Under the pieces are notes generated by a model. That model had not been told where the DNA came from, did no database searches, and worked only from the letters and a program-made list of their open reading frames with translations. Position numbers and translations under genes: made by a program. From Sphingomonas sp. M1-B02 (lineage in GTDB: Bacteria > Pseudomonadota > Alphaproteobacteria > Sphingomonadales > Sphingomonadaceae), in contig NZ_CP110679.1 in the NCBI RefSeq assembly GCF_026167525.1, positions 1,847,501-1,911,500 of the forward strand: a DNA stretch of 64,000 nt, in the 5' to 3' direction. How positions within the stretch are numbered: position 1 is the first letter of the stretch; every line of letters starts with the position of its first letter. This document shows, piece after piece, positions 10,260 to 19,452 of the stretch.

Positions 10260-10883
10260 CTAAGCCAGCGCCGCGACGAAGGCGCGCGCGTTGGCCCCCA
10301 CTTCATCCGCACTCAGCCCGACCTTGTAGAGCGCCGAGCCGAGCCCGAAGCCTGCGGCCCCGGCTTCGATCCAGGGACCCATATTGTCCGGCGCGATTCC
10401 GCCGACGGGAAGGATGCTGAGGTCCTTCGGCAAGACGGCGCGCATTGCCTTCAGGATCTGCGGGCTCGAACCCTCGGCCGGGAACAGCTTGAGCGCAGTG
10501 GCGCCAGCCTCGAGCGCGGCGAAGGCCTCGGTCGGCGTGGCGATGCCGGGGAGCGAGACCATGCCCGCCGCGGCGCTCGCGGCGATGACCTCGACATTGG
10601 CGTTGGGCGAGATGATCATCGTGCCGCCCGCCGCGCGGACCGCCTCGACGTCGGCGATACGCAGCACGGTGCCGGCGCCGATCACGGCCTTGCCGGCCAG
10701 CCGCTTCGCCAGCCTTGCGATGCTGTCGAGCGGATCGGGCGAGTTGAGCGGCACCTCGATCAAAGTGAAGCCGGCGTCGACCAGGGCGTCGCCGATCGCC
10801 TCGACCTCGTCGGGCCTTACCCCGCGCAGGATCGCGATCAGCGGGCAGGCGGCGAACGCGGAATCGAAGGTGATCTGGGTCAT
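10260..10883 (-). CDS. dgoA: 2-dehydro-3-deoxy-6-phosphogalactonate aldolase
   Basis: Splits 2-keto-3-deoxy-6-phosphogalactonate into pyruvate and glyceraldehyde 3-phosphate, the last step of the De Ley-Doudoroff D-galactonate route. The 207-aa class I aldolase (KDPG/KDPGal family) shows LIAILRGVRPDEV with the catalytic Glu region, the Schiff-base lysine in ATALKLFPAE (about residue 128), and the phosphate-binding GGIAPDNM and GFGLGSALY. Its start overlaps the dgoK stop (ATGA, 10880-10883), so the two are translationally coupled. KDPG aldolase is the alternative, but the dgoK partner favours the galactose form. Confidence 0.9.
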   Translation of the reverse strand: MTQITFDSAFAACPLIAILRGVRPDEVEAIGDALVDAGFTLIEVPLNSPDPLDSIARLAKRLAGKAVIGAGTVLRIADVEAVRAAGGTMIISPNANVEVIAASAAAGMVSLPGIATPTEAFAALEAGATALKLFPAEGSSPQILKAMRAVLPKDLSILPVGGIAPDNMGPWIEAGAAGFGLGSALYKVGLSADEVGANARAFVAALA

Positions 10884-11746
10884 TGGTTTCGTATCTCGAT
10901 AATGCCGGCCACGAAGGCGGACTGGCTGTCGACCAGCCGGGCCGAACGGCCCAGCGTCTCTATCGCCACCGAATATAGGGCGCCGAGCACGGGATCGGCA
11001 AGGATGTGGACGGTGTCGTGCCCCGTGGTCGCGAGCCGCGCGGCGACGTCGCTGCCGATCAGCAGCCCGCTGGCGTAGGACGCGGCGTCGGCATCGTCGC
11101 GCACCCCCAGCATCTTGGCCGCGCGGATGCCGAACAGCGACGCCGTCAGGTCGCGGCGCCTTGCCTCCTCCACGCCTTCTCGAAAAGCCGCGCCGGGCCT
11201 GACCTCGCCGCCGAGCTGGGCTGCGAGCAGGCCATGCTTGCGCAGCATCGCGAACAGCTCGCCGGTCATCGCGGTCGTGAAATCGGCCACCCTGCCCGCT
11301 TCCATTTCCACCCATTTGCAGTGGGTGCCGGGCTGGCAGAGCAGCGAATCGGGCGGGACCAGCCCGGCAGCGACGGCACCGAGCAACTGGACCTCCTCGC
11401 CGCGCATCACATCGGGCCGACCGCCGACCATCGTCGAGATGCCCGGCACGATCGCGGTGCGATCGTCGATCCACAGCAGGTTCGCGGCGAGGTCTGCGAG
11501 GCCGGCCGGTGCGGGCACATAGGGTGCGACCCGCCAGCCGACCGTCGAGCCCACCATCCCCGCCATCAGCATCGGCAGATCGCCGAACTGCGCGCGGATG
11601 CCCGCTGCGTCGCTCTCGAAATCCTCGACTGCGGTGACCCCACGATCGTCGCGCTCGGTGCGCACGACCTGGCCCTGATCGATCAGGAACACACGCCGAT
11701 TGGTCGTCCCCCAATCGACCGCCAGGAAGCGCGTGGCCTTGCTCAC
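10880..11746 (-). CDS. dgoK: 2-dehydro-3-deoxygalactonokinase
   Basis: ATP-dependent kinase that phosphorylates 2-keto-3-deoxy-galactonate. The 288-aa protein begins VSKATRFLAVDWGTTNRRVFLID, where the phosphate-1 loop DWGTT is the family hallmark. LLCQPGTHCKWVE and HDTVHILADPVLGALY are also characteristic of DgoK. GTG at 11746 was chosen because it overlaps the symporter stop as GTGA; another GTG is one codon upstream. The gene sits between the symporter and dgoA in a tightly coupled operon with 4-base overlaps on both sides. Confidence 0.92.
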   Translation of the reverse strand: MSKATRFLAVDWGTTNRRVFLIDQGQVVRTERDDRGVTAVEDFESDAAGIRAQFGDLPMLMAGMVGSTVGWRVAPYVPAPAGLADLAANLLWIDDRTAIVPGISTMVGGRPDVMRGEEVQLLGAVAAGLVPPDSLLCQPGTHCKWVEMEAGRVADFTTAMTGELFAMLRKHGLLAAQLGGEVRPGAAFREGVEEARRRDLTASLFGIRAAKMLGVRDDADAASYASGLLIGSDVAARLATTGHDTVHILADPVLGALYSVAIETLGRSARLVDSQSAFVAGIIEIRNQ

Positions 11747-13377
11747 CACCAGGTCGCGTAGAGCGCGATCAGGATCAGTACGATGATCACTGCCGCGATG
11801 TTGAAGCTGGTGGTGGTGCGGAACGATACGCCCTGCATCTGGATCCGGTTGCTGTCGGCATGCGCCGGGCGCGCCAGCGAGACGATCACCGCAAGCGCAA
11901 GGCTGGCGAAGAAGACGATCATCATCCGGTTCATGAACGGCACTGCGTTGAGCGCGGCGACGCCGCCCCAATCCGCCGGGAACCAGAAGACGAAGCTGAG
12001 CACCACCGACGCGACCGCACCGACGAGCGCACCCGCCTCGGTGGCGCGCGGCCAGAACAGGCCGAGCAGGAAGATGACGGTGATGCCCGGGGTCACGAAG
12101 CCGGAGAATTCCTGGATATATTGGAACGCCTGGTCGAGGCTGCCGAGCAGCGGGCGCGCGGTGAGGATCGCCGCGATCGTCGCGACGACGGCGGCAATCC
12201 GGCCGACGCGCACCAACTGCTTTTCATGCCCCGCCGTGAGGACGGCATCGCCGCTTGCATCGAGCGCCTGGCTCTCGACCCCCTTCATCTTGGCATAGAG
12301 ATCGAGCGTGAAGATCGTCGCGATCGAATTGATCTTCGAAGCCATCGACGCGATGATCGCCGCGACCAACGCCGCGAAGACGAGGCCGAGCAGGCCGACC
12401 GGCAGCATCCGCATCATCGTCGGATAGGCCTGGTCGGGCTTGGCGAGATCGGGCGCGAGCAGCACCGCGGCGATGCCCGGGAGCACGATGATCACCGGCA
12501 TCAGCAGCTTGAGGAAGGCGGCGAACACCACGCCCTTCTGCGCTTCGGACAGGTTCTTGGCGGCCAGCGCGCGCTGAATGATATATTGGTTGAAGCCCCA
12601 ATAGCTGAGGTTGGCGATCCACATCCCGCCGATCAGCACCGAGAGGCCGGGCAGATCCTTGTAGAAGGGATTGTCCTGCGAGAGGATCATGTCGAACTTT
12701 TCGGGCAGTTCGGTGGTCAGCCGCGTAAAGCCGCCGAGCACGCCGGCGTCGCCGCCGATCTCGCTCAGCGTGAGATAGGAGATGACCAGCCCGCCGAACA
12801 CCAGCAGCGTCACCTGGACGATGTCGGTCAGCGCCACCGCCTTGAGCCCGCCGCGCAGCTGATAGAGCAGCGCGAAGGCGCCGAGGCCGACCAAGGCAAC
12901 GTCCTGGTTGACGCCGGCGACCTGGGTCACCGCAATCGAGCCGAGCCACAGGATCGAGGTCAGGTTCACGAAGATGTACAGCGCCAGCCAGAAGATCGCC
13001 ATGACCGTGCGGATCGTCGGCCCGAACCTCTGCTCCAGGAACTGGGGCATGGTGTAGATTTCGTTCTTCAGGAAGATCGGCAGAAACCATTTGCCGACGA
13101 TCAGCAGCGTGATTGCCGCCATCCACTCGTAGGAGGCGATGGCGAGGCCGATCGCATAGCCCGAGCCGGACATGCCGACGATCTGTTCGGCCGAGATGTT
13201 CGCGGCGATGAGCGAGGCGCCGATCGCCCACCAGGGCAGCGACTTGGACGCGAGGAAATAATCCGACGTATCCTTGGTGTGCCCGGCTTTGTCGCGACTG
13301 ACATATTGCGCCAGGCCGAAGATGCCGATGGCGTAGAGGATCACCACGAAGAGATCGATATTCGACAGGCTCGTCAT
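11743..13377 (-). CDS. Sodium/galactose symporter, SSS family (vSGLT-like)
   Basis: 544-aa member of the solute:sodium symporter family with about 14 membrane segments. It is strikingly close, as I recall that protein, to Vibrio SglT, the structurally characterised Na+/galactose symporter. ISAEQ and ASYEWM carry the Gln and Glu that contact sugar there, IANLSYWGFNQYIIQR carries the Asn and the gating Tyr, and FAAFLK carries the sugar-contact Lys. One contact Ser appears to be Ala (YEWMAA). It is first in an operon with dgoK and dgoA, which agrees with galactose as substrate. A good GGGAGG ribosome site precedes ATG 13377. Substrate is inferred from similarity and context. Confidence 0.88.
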   Translation of the reverse strand: MTSLSNIDLFVVILYAIGIFGLAQYVSRDKAGHTKDTSDYFLASKSLPWWAIGASLIAANISAEQIVGMSGSGYAIGLAIASYEWMAAITLLIVGKWFLPIFLKNEIYTMPQFLEQRFGPTIRTVMAIFWLALYIFVNLTSILWLGSIAVTQVAGVNQDVALVGLGAFALLYQLRGGLKAVALTDIVQVTLLVFGGLVISYLTLSEIGGDAGVLGGFTRLTTELPEKFDMILSQDNPFYKDLPGLSVLIGGMWIANLSYWGFNQYIIQRALAAKNLSEAQKGVVFAAFLKLLMPVIIVLPGIAAVLLAPDLAKPDQAYPTMMRMLPVGLLGLVFAALVAAIIASMASKINSIATIFTLDLYAKMKGVESQALDASGDAVLTAGHEKQLVRVGRIAAVVATIAAILTARPLLGSLDQAFQYIQEFSGFVTPGITVIFLLGLFWPRATEAGALVGAVASVVLSFVFWFPADWGGVAALNAVPFMNRMMIVFFASLALAVIVSLARPAHADSNRIQMQGVSFRTTTSFNIAAVIIVLILIALYATWW

Positions 13378-13463
13378 ATTCCCGCTTCCTCCCTGCGAGG
13401 CATTGGCAGCTTCCCGCCGCGCTCTTCGCCTCTGGACGCTGCAGCTCCGCAGCGCGGGTTCAT

Positions 13464-13473
13464 TTATCGTATA
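13464..13473. promoter_or_regulatory. Candidate galactose-regulon operator TTATCGTATA
   Basis: The 10-mer TTATCGTATA, containing the small palindrome TAT-CGT-ATA, lies between the divergent symporter operon and the GntR regulator gene. The identical 10-mer recurs at 19453-19462 between the divergent dehydratase and sugar dehydrogenase genes. FadR-type GntR regulators commonly bind short palindromes of this kind. Experimental support is lacking. Confidence 0.45.
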
Positions 13474-13573
13474 TATGGACCTTGTCCAGCGCCGTCGCGT
13501 CGCTACGATGTCGGAAGAGGCAGCGAGCAGGGACCTGATATCGTTGCCGGGATCGATCAAGGGGGCTCGGAGG

Positions 13574-14332
13574 ATGTCGACCAAATACCCGTCGCTCGGC
13601 GCGGACCATGCGCGACCGCAGCTTGGCCGCAACCTGACCTATGGCATGCTCGACAGCCTGGGCCGGGCAATCGTGACCGGGCGCTACGAGGCGGAGCCCT
13701 TCCCCACCGAGGCCGAGCTTGCCAAGCAGCATGGCGTGAGCCGATCGGTGACGCGCGAGGCGGTGAAGATGCTGACCGCCAAGGGCCTGCTGAGCGCGCG
13801 GCCACGCCAGGGCACGATCGTCCAGCCCGCCACCAGCTGGAACCTGTTCGACACCGATGTGCTGAGCTGGCTGCTGGAGCGGCAATTCTCGGTGGACCTG
13901 CTGCGCCAGTTCAACCAGCTGCGCGTGGCGATCGAGCCCGAGGCGGCGGCGCTGGCGGCGCGCGTGGCGACCGAAGCGGACCTGCAGCGGATAAGCGAAG
14001 GACTCGCGCGAATGGCCGACGCCGAACGCGGTGAAGATGATCCGCTCGACGCGGATATCGCCTTCCACGTGGCGATCCTGCGGGCATCGGGAAACCCTTT
14101 CTACGCACAGTTTCGCGACATGGTGGCGACCGCGCTGCGCACCTCGATCCGCTTCACCAACCGGCTGAAGGGCCGCACCGCGAACCTGGCCGACCATGCC
14201 GCGGTGCGCGACGCGATCGTTGCGCGCGATCCCGCTGCTGCACATGCGGCGATGCGCGCGCTCATCGGCGATGTGCTGGAACTGATCGAGCAGGTCGAAG
14301 CGGGCGAGCAGCACCTCCACCCAGCCAAATGA
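13574..14332 (+). CDS. GntR-family regulator, FadR subfamily (DgoR-like)
   Basis: The 252-aa protein has an N-terminal winged helix (residues about 15-80, with FPTEAELAKQHGVSRSVTREAVKML) and a C-terminal FCD ligand domain (about 95-230). The FCD metal site is suggested by DIAFHVAI and later histidines. It is divergent from the symporter-dgoK-dgoA operon and is probably its repressor, with galactonate or a pathway acid as inducer, as for E. coli DgoR. The start ATG 13574 has GGAGG directly against it; ATG 13508 in the same frame is an alternative that adds 22 residues. The reading frame stays open further upstream, but those residues look non-coding. Confidence 0.88.
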   Translation: MSTKYPSLGADHARPQLGRNLTYGMLDSLGRAIVTGRYEAEPFPTEAELAKQHGVSRSVTREAVKMLTAKGLLSARPRQGTIVQPATSWNLFDTDVLSWLLERQFSVDLLRQFNQLRVAIEPEAAALAARVATEADLQRISEGLARMADAERGEDDPLDADIAFHVAILRASGNPFYAQFRDMVATALRTSIRFTNRLKGRTANLADHAAVRDAIVARDPAAAHAAMRALIGDVLELIEQVEAGEQHLHPAK

Positions 14333-14441
14333 GTTGCCGGCAATGGTCGCACAGGGCGTCGAGACCAGCCGGTCTGGATCAGCTTGTGAAAAGATCATTT
14401 CTGCGCAATCCTGATGCATATCGTAGGGAGTCTTCGTAGCA

Positions 14442-14717
14442 ATGTTGCACCAACTCGCATTGGCAATGATCCTCACCGCCACCGGGCCGACGCCTGCCGC
14501 GCAGGATCATGGAAACACGAAGGCCGCGCCGGTCGCGGCCGAGAAGAAGGTGTGCCGCCGTGCCGCCTCGACCGGATCGGTGATGGCGAAAGTCAGTTGC
14601 CGGACGAAGAGCGAATGGGACGCAATGTCCTCGCGCGGCCAGACGGACGCGCAGCGCACTTTGGAGCGCGACCGCGCCCTTGAGCATATCAGGAGCAGCC
14701 GGACATTGGGGAATTGA
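14442..14717 (+). CDS. Small exported protein of unknown function
   Basis: A 91-aa protein with a hydrophobic N-terminus (MLHQLALAMILTATGPTPAAQ) that looks like a short signal peptide. The mature part contains KVCRRAASTGSVMAKVSCRTKSEWDA, with two cysteines spaced for a possible disulfide, and ends in a charged helix. The CRR...TGS...CRTKSEW pattern resembles small conserved exported proteins of sphingomonads, but I know no function. It precedes another small exported protein by 19 bases, so the two may be cotranscribed. Confidence 0.7.
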   Translation: MLHQLALAMILTATGPTPAAQDHGNTKAAPVAAEKKVCRRAASTGSVMAKVSCRTKSEWDAMSSRGQTDAQRTLERDRALEHIRSSRTLGN

Positions 14718-14736
14718 CAGGACGGAGACGGGAAGC

Positions 14737-15147
14737 ATGACGAAAATTGCAATCGCGGCGATCGCACTGAGCCTCGCGTCCACATCCGCTTTGGCGCAGA
14801 CCGTCGATGTGGGGACGGTCAATTGGAGCAAGCTCCCCGCCCTGAAGGAACGCGAGGGCCGTCTCAACTATGCCGACCTCGCGACGAAGGTCGAGGGCAT
14901 CCTGAAGCGCGGCTGCAAGATCCCGGGTCAGTCGGCCCGACGCTTCGACATCACCGTACCCTATGCGGCGCTGGTGGAGCCGAACGGCAAGGTCAGCCGT
15001 GTCGTCGTTTCCGACATGAAGTGCCCCGAACTCGAGGTACTGGTCGGCCATGCGGCCATCGCGCGGTCCGACGCCGGCGATTTCCTCCCGACGGGGGCGG
15101 ACAAAGCCAGCTGGTATGGCGGCGCGATCAATTTCAACCTGCATTGA
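14737..15147 (+). CDS. Periplasmic protein of unknown function, possible TonB_C-like fold
   Basis: A 136-aa protein with a signal peptide (MTKIAIAAIALSLASTSALAQ). The mature region includes ILKRGCKIPGQSARRFDITVPYAALVEPNGKVSRVVVSDMKCPELEVLVGHAAI, with two Cys that could pair, and ends in ASWYGGAINFNLH. The layout of a strand-rich segment with 'VEPNGKV' and a terminal beta-strand recalls small energy-transducer C-terminal (TonB_C-like) domains, but this is a weak impression. The start ATG 14737 has a GGAGACGGGAAGC ribosome site; a longer in-frame start at 14680 would bury the signal peptide and was rejected. Confidence 0.72.
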   Translation: MTKIAIAAIALSLASTSALAQTVDVGTVNWSKLPALKEREGRLNYADLATKVEGILKRGCKIPGQSARRFDITVPYAALVEPNGKVSRVVVSDMKCPELEVLVGHAAIARSDAGDFLPTGADKASWYGGAINFNLH

Positions 15148-15245
15148 ACGACCGCGAACGGAGGATCGCCAATCCTTTGGTCTTTTTGAGACCGGACGTC
15201 CGCGTGAGAGGTATATCTTAAAACTTTTCATGCACTTGATCCTGC

Positions 15246-16046
15246 ATGCGCACGACAGCCCCCCCGACGTCGCCACGTCCCGCCCCCTGCACCGGTTGCC
15301 GTGACGGAGCCGGGCTGGATTTCGATTTCTCGATGGCGTTCCAGCCGATCATGGACGTGGTCGATCGCGTGCCCTTCGCCTACGAAGCGTTGGTGCGCGG
15401 CCCGAACGGCGAGGGCGCGGCCAGCGTGCTTGCGCAGGTCTCCGAGGCGAACCGCTACACGTTCGACCAGCAATGCCGGGTGAAGGCGATCGAGACCGCG
15501 GCAAGGGCCGGATTGATCGGCACGCAGGCGCGGCTATCCATAAACTTCCTGCCCAATGCGGTCTATTCGCCCGCCGCGTGCATCCAGTTGACGCTCAAGA
15601 CCGCCAAGAAAGTTCGCTTCCCGACCGACCGGCTAATCTTCGAATTCACCGAGAATGAGGAAATGGTCGACCCCGACCATGTCGCCAACATCATCGCGAC
15701 CTATCAGAAGATGGGCTTCGGAACCGCGCTCGATGATTTCGGCGCAGGGCATGCGGGGCTGAACCTGCTGGCGAAGTTCCAGCCCGACATCATCAAGCTG
15801 GACATGGACCTGATCCGCGGGCTCGACGCGAGCCTGCCGCGGCGGATGATCGTCGAAGGCGTGGTACGGATGTGCAACGCACTCGACGTCACGGTCATCG
15901 CCGAGGGCATTGAGACCGAAGGCGAACTCGAGGCCCTGCGGGCAATGGGGGTCCGCTATATCCAGGGTTTCTACTTCGCCAAGCCGGCCTTCGAAACACT
16001 GCCGGTGGTGACGATCCCGGCGCCGGACCTGCGACTGACCGCCTAG
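15246..16046 (+). CDS. EAL-domain cyclic-di-GMP phosphodiesterase
   Basis: A 266-aa protein that is essentially a stand-alone EAL domain. The catalytic set looks complete: YEALVRG (EAL), INFLPNAVY, FEFTENEEM, ALDDFGAGHAGLNLL, IKLDMDLIRG, VIAEGIETEGE and QGFYFAKP. It should hydrolyse c-di-GMP to pGpG in the cytosol. A short N-terminal segment (about 25 residues) carries a CTGC pair whose role is unknown, and there is no GGDEF, PAS or membrane segment. It is unlinked by function to the flanking sugar genes. Confidence 0.9.
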   Translation: MRTTAPPTSPRPAPCTGCRDGAGLDFDFSMAFQPIMDVVDRVPFAYEALVRGPNGEGAASVLAQVSEANRYTFDQQCRVKAIETAARAGLIGTQARLSINFLPNAVYSPAACIQLTLKTAKKVRFPTDRLIFEFTENEEMVDPDHVANIIATYQKMGFGTALDDFGAGHAGLNLLAKFQPDIIKLDMDLIRGLDASLPRRMIVEGVVRMCNALDVTVIAEGIETEGELEALRAMGVRYIQGFYFAKPAFETLPVVTIPAPDLRLTA

Positions 16047-16056
16047 TCGGTCGCGC

Positions 16057-16317
16057 TCAGGCTGCGTCTTGCGTGCTGACATAGAGCGTCCCAACGCAAT
16101 GTTCGGATGCCCAGGCAAGGCCTGCCGCCTCGGCATCTTCGAACGACGCATAGGGATCGCCATCGAGCAGAGATTCGGATTCGGCTTCCTCGCCCTCATC
16201 GCACTGGAGCAGGACCGACCCTTCGAGCCGGTGGCGGCCGTCCGCCTGCCGCAGGATCTTGATGCAGTCGCTGTCGGCCGGGGCGGCTTCGCCGGGGGGT
16301 AGCTTGACGATTTCCAT
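16057..16317 (-). CDS. Small acidic protein of unknown function
   Basis: An 86-aa acidic cytosolic protein (MEIVKLPPGEAAPADSDC...). It has two recognisable halves: a strand-rich part (IKILRQADGRHRLEGSVLLQC) and a helical, acidic part (PYASFEDAEAAGLAWASEHCVGTLYVS). The second half resembles small domains in which a helix precedes a final strand ending 'LYV'. The start ATG 16317 gives a compact protein. It may be read through from galM, although a hairpin lies between the two genes. No function recognised. Confidence 0.7.
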   Translation of the reverse strand: MEIVKLPPGEAAPADSDCIKILRQADGRHRLEGSVLLQCDEGEEAESESLLDGDPYASFEDAEAAGLAWASEHCVGTLYVSTQDAA

Positions 16318-16337
16318 GGATGCTCCGCACAAGTTGA

Positions 16338-16369
16338 AGCCGGACAACGCCCGAATGCGCCGTCCGGCT
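16338..16369 (-). terminator. Hairpin downstream of galM
   Basis: An 8-base perfect stem (16338-16345 with 16362-16369, AGCCGGAC/GTCCGGCT) and a 16-base loop lie just past the galM stop. There is no U-run, so termination is uncertain. Confidence 0.4.
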
Positions 16370-16376
16370 CCCTTCC

Positions 16377-17525
16377 CTAGCGCCGCGCGGGCGCGCCGCT
16401 GCTGAGCTTGTAGACCATCACGTTGCGATAGGTCTGGCCGGGCTCGAGCCGGGCCTCGGGGAAGCCCTTCTGGTTGATCGCGTCGGGGAAGATCTGCGGT
16501 TCCATCACGATCGCGTCGCCCTCGCGGTAGATCTTCTTCGCCTTGCCCCAGAAGGTTCCGTCGAGGAAATTGCCCGAATAGAATTGCAGTCCCGGCTGGT
16601 TCGACCAAAGCTCGAAGCTGCGTCCGGAGACCGGATCGGCGACCCGCGCCATCAGCTGGGTGCCGGCGATGACCTTCCTGCCGATGACCCAATTGTGATC
16701 GTAGCCGCGACCATAGACGATCTGCTGGTCGCTGGCGTCGCGCACCCGATCACCGATCGCGCGGGGCCGGCGGAAATCGAACACGGTGCCGGCGACCGGG
16801 CGCAGCTGGCCGGTCGGGATAAGCGTTGCATCGACCGGCGTGTAGGTCTCGGCCGGGATGGTCACGACATGCCCCATCGCACCGTTGGACGCGCCCTCGC
16901 CCGACAGGTTCCAATAGGCGTGGTTCGAGATGTTGACGATCGTCGTCTTGTCGGTGGTCGCCTTATACTCGATCGTGAGGTTGTTGCGCTCGTCGAGCGA
17001 ATAGGTCGCGTCGACGGTGAGCGTGCCGGGATAGCCCTGATCGCCGTCGGGGCTGACATAGCGCAGCGTCACCGAGGCGGTGGGGCCGTTCCTGACCGAG
17101 ACGACGTCCCACAGCACCTTGTCGAAGCCGACGGTTCCGCCGTGGAGGGCGTTGGTCTTGTCGTTGAGCGGGGTCTGATAGGTGCGCCCGCCGAGCTCGA
17201 AACGCCCGCCGGCGATGCGATTGGCGAAGCGGCCGACGGTGGCGCCGATGAAGTTGGGATGCTTCAGATAGTCGTCGATCGTGCTGTGACCGAGCGCGAT
17301 ATCCGCCTTCTTGCCGGCGCGATCGGGCATCACCAGCGACTGGATCGATGCGCCATACGCGATGATCGTGGTCGATACGCCGCGCGCGTTGGTCAGCGTG
17401 ACCGCGGGGACGGCGCGGCCGTCGGGCAGCTTGCCGAAGGTCGAGCGCTTGGCGGTTGCGGCGTCTGCCGCGGAGGCAGCGAATGCCATGATGGCCAAGG
17501 CTCCCAGGGCTGCGATATTCTTCAT
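16377..17525 (-). CDS. galM: Aldose 1-epimerase (galactose mutarotase), exported
   Basis: Interconverts alpha and beta anomers of galactose and related aldoses. The 382-aa protein has a signal peptide (MKNIAALGALAIMAFAASAADA), so it acts in the periplasm. Family motifs are GATVGRFANRIAGGRF, NALHGGTVGFDKVLWD, the catalytic-His region NISNHAYWNLSGEG, and NQPGLQFYSGNFLDGTFWG near the C-terminus. It lies 25 bases after the dehydratase gene on the same strand and is probably cotranscribed with it. An exported mutarotase next to galactose catabolic genes suggests it prepares galactose released by periplasmic galactosidases for uptake or oxidation. Confidence 0.92.
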   Translation of the reverse strand: MKNIAALGALAIMAFAASAADAATAKRSTFGKLPDGRAVPAVTLTNARGVSTTIIAYGASIQSLVMPDRAGKKADIALGHSTIDDYLKHPNFIGATVGRFANRIAGGRFELGGRTYQTPLNDKTNALHGGTVGFDKVLWDVVSVRNGPTASVTLRYVSPDGDQGYPGTLTVDATYSLDERNNLTIEYKATTDKTTIVNISNHAYWNLSGEGASNGAMGHVVTIPAETYTPVDATLIPTGQLRPVAGTVFDFRRPRAIGDRVRDASDQQIVYGRGYDHNWVIGRKVIAGTQLMARVADPVSGRSFELWSNQPGLQFYSGNFLDGTFWGKAKKIYREGDAIVMEPQIFPDAINQKGFPEARLEPGQTYRNVMVYKLSSGAPARR

Positions 17526-17550
17526 ATTCCTCTCCCTCTTTCTTATGTCG

Positions 17551-19356
17551 TCAGTGGCTGTCGCGCGGGATGCCCTTGGTCTGGGCGATCCGCTGATATT
17601 TGACCGCAGTTTCAAGCACCGCGCCAGTATCGAACTGGCCAACCAGATCGCGGTGAATTTCCTGCCAGGGGGTCTGCGATTCGGGGACATAGTCGATCGC
17701 GAGCGCCGCGCGGCGGCGTTCGATCTCGGCGGGCTCGACCAGCATATCGGCGGTGCGCTTGTTGAGATCGATGCGGATGCGATCGCCGGTCCGGACGATC
17801 GCGAGCCCACCCCCAACCGCCGCTTCGGGCGCGGCGTTGAGGATCGAGGGGCTGCCGCTGGTGCCCGACTGGCGTCCGTCGCCCAGGCAGGGGAGCGCGT
17901 GCACGCCCGCCTGGATCAGCGCGGTGGGCGGGCGCATGTTCACCACTTCGGCGCCGCCCGGATAGCCGACCGGGCCGGCGCCGCGCATGATCAGGATCGA
18001 ATCGGTATCGATGCCGACCGCGGGATCGTCGATGCGACGGTGATAATCCTCGGGCCCGTCGAACACGACCGCGACGCCTTCGAACGCCTCGGGGTCGTCG
18101 GGATTGCTGAGATAGCGTGCGCGGAACTCGTCGGAGATCACGCTGAGCTTCATCACTGCATTGTCGAACAGATTGCCCGAGAGGACGGTGAGCCCCGCGG
18201 CGGTCTTCATCGGCGCGTCGAGCGGGAAGATGACGTCGGGATCCTCGCTCTCGGACGTCGCGACATTGTCGGCGACCGTCTTGCCGTTGACGGTGAGCGC
18301 GGTGCCGTCGATCAGCCCGGCGCGGAGCAATTGCCCCATCACCGCGGGGACCCCGCCGGCGCGATAGAAATCCTCGCCGAGATATTTGCCGGCGGGCTGG
18401 AGGTTGACCACCAGCGGGATATCCGAGCCATGCTCCTCCCAGTCGGCGAGGCTGAGCTCGACGCCGATGTGGCGGGCGATCGCGTTCAGGTGGATCGGCG
18501 CGTTGGTCGATCCGCCGATCGCGGAATTGACGCGGATCGCGTTCAGGAAGGCGGCGCGGGTCAGCACGTCGCTCGGCTTGCGGTCATTGAGCGTCATCTC
18601 GACGATCTGGAGCCCGGTGCGATAGGCATTCTCCTGCCGGTCGCGATAGGGCGCGGGGATCGCCGCCGAGCCGGGCAGCGACATGCCGAGCGCTTCGCAC
18701 AGCGAGTTCATCGTCGTCGCGGTGCCCATCGTGTTGCACCAGCCGGTGGAAGGCGCCGAGGAAGCGACGAGCTTGAGGAAGCCCTGATAGTCGATCTCGC
18801 CCGCCGCGAGCATCTCGCGCGCTTTCCACACGATCGTGCCCGATCCGGTGCGCTCGCCCTTGAACCAGCCGTTGAGCATCGGCCCGACCGACAGCGCGAT
18901 GGCGGGGATGTTCACGGTGGCGGCGGCCATCAGGCAGGCCGGCGTGGTCTTGTCGCAGCCGATCGTCAGCACGACGCCGTCCATCGGATAGCCGTAGATC
19001 GATTCGACCAGGCTCAGATAGCTGAGGTTGCGGTCGAGCCCCGCGGTGGGGCGCTTGCCGGTTTCCTGGATCGGATGGGTCGGGAATTCGAGCGCGATGC
19101 CGCCGGCGTCGCGAATGCCCTCGCGGACGCGATCGGCCAGCACGAGATGGTGGCGGTTGCACGGCACGAGATCGCTGCCCGTCTGGGCGATGCCGATGAT
19201 CGGCCGACCCGACTGGATTTCCTCGAGGCTGATGCCGAAGTTCAGATAACGCTCGACATAGAGCGCGGTCATGTCGGGATTGGCGGGGTTATCGAACCAG
19301 GCACGCGATCTGAACTTCGGCCATTTGCCGTTCGAACCAATTTCCGCGTCGTTCAT
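17551..19356 (-). CDS. IlvD/Edd-family sugar-acid dehydratase (galactonate or arabinonate type)
   Basis: A 601-aa Fe-S dehydratase of the IlvD/Edd family, sugar-acid branch. Cysteine-containing cluster motifs are [13 protein letters not shown] and [34 protein letters not shown] is the C-terminal family signature. It is clearly homologous to Caulobacter xylonate dehydratase. Context (dgoK, dgoA, galactose-type symporter and dehydrogenase) makes D-galactonate the likeliest substrate, in which case it replaces the enolase-family DgoD. L-arabinonate, which shares stereochemistry, and D-xylonate remain possible. Start ATG 19356 has a TTGGAGAG ribosome site; a TTG four codons upstream was rejected. 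Confidence 0.9.
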   Translation of the reverse strand: MNDAEIGSNGKWPKFRSRAWFDNPANPDMTALYVERYLNFGISLEEIQSGRPIIGIAQTGSDLVPCNRHHLVLADRVREGIRDAGGIALEFPTHPIQETGKRPTAGLDRNLSYLSLVESIYGYPMDGVVLTIGCDKTTPACLMAAATVNIPAIALSVGPMLNGWFKGERTGSGTIVWKAREMLAAGEIDYQGFLKLVASSAPSTGWCNTMGTATTMNSLCEALGMSLPGSAAIPAPYRDRQENAYRTGLQIVEMTLNDRKPSDVLTRAAFLNAIRVNSAIGGSTNAPIHLNAIARHIGVELSLADWEEHGSDIPLVVNLQPAGKYLGEDFYRAGGVPAVMGQLLRAGLIDGTALTVNGKTVADNVATSESEDPDVIFPLDAPMKTAAGLTVLSGNLFDNAVMKLSVISDEFRARYLSNPDDPEAFEGVAVVFDGPEDYHRRIDDPAVGIDTDSILIMRGAGPVGYPGGAEVVNMRPPTALIQAGVHALPCLGDGRQSGTSGSPSILNAAPEAAVGGGLAIVRTGDRIRIDLNKRTADMLVEPAEIERRRAALAIDYVPESQTPWQEIHRDLVGQFDTGAVLETAVKYQRIAQTKGIPRDSH

Positions 19357-19452
19357 TCGTCTCTCCAAGGGCGTCGCGCCCGATCCAGCCCGCCATTGCG
19401 CGGGCGGTGCCAGCGGGGTTGATACCGCTACCGCCTGGCAATAGGAACCATA

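Noticed and set aside
13403..13573. Upstream extension of the GntR regulator
   Set aside because: It overlaps the divergent promoter region and holds no family sequence; ATG 13508 is kept as an alternative only.
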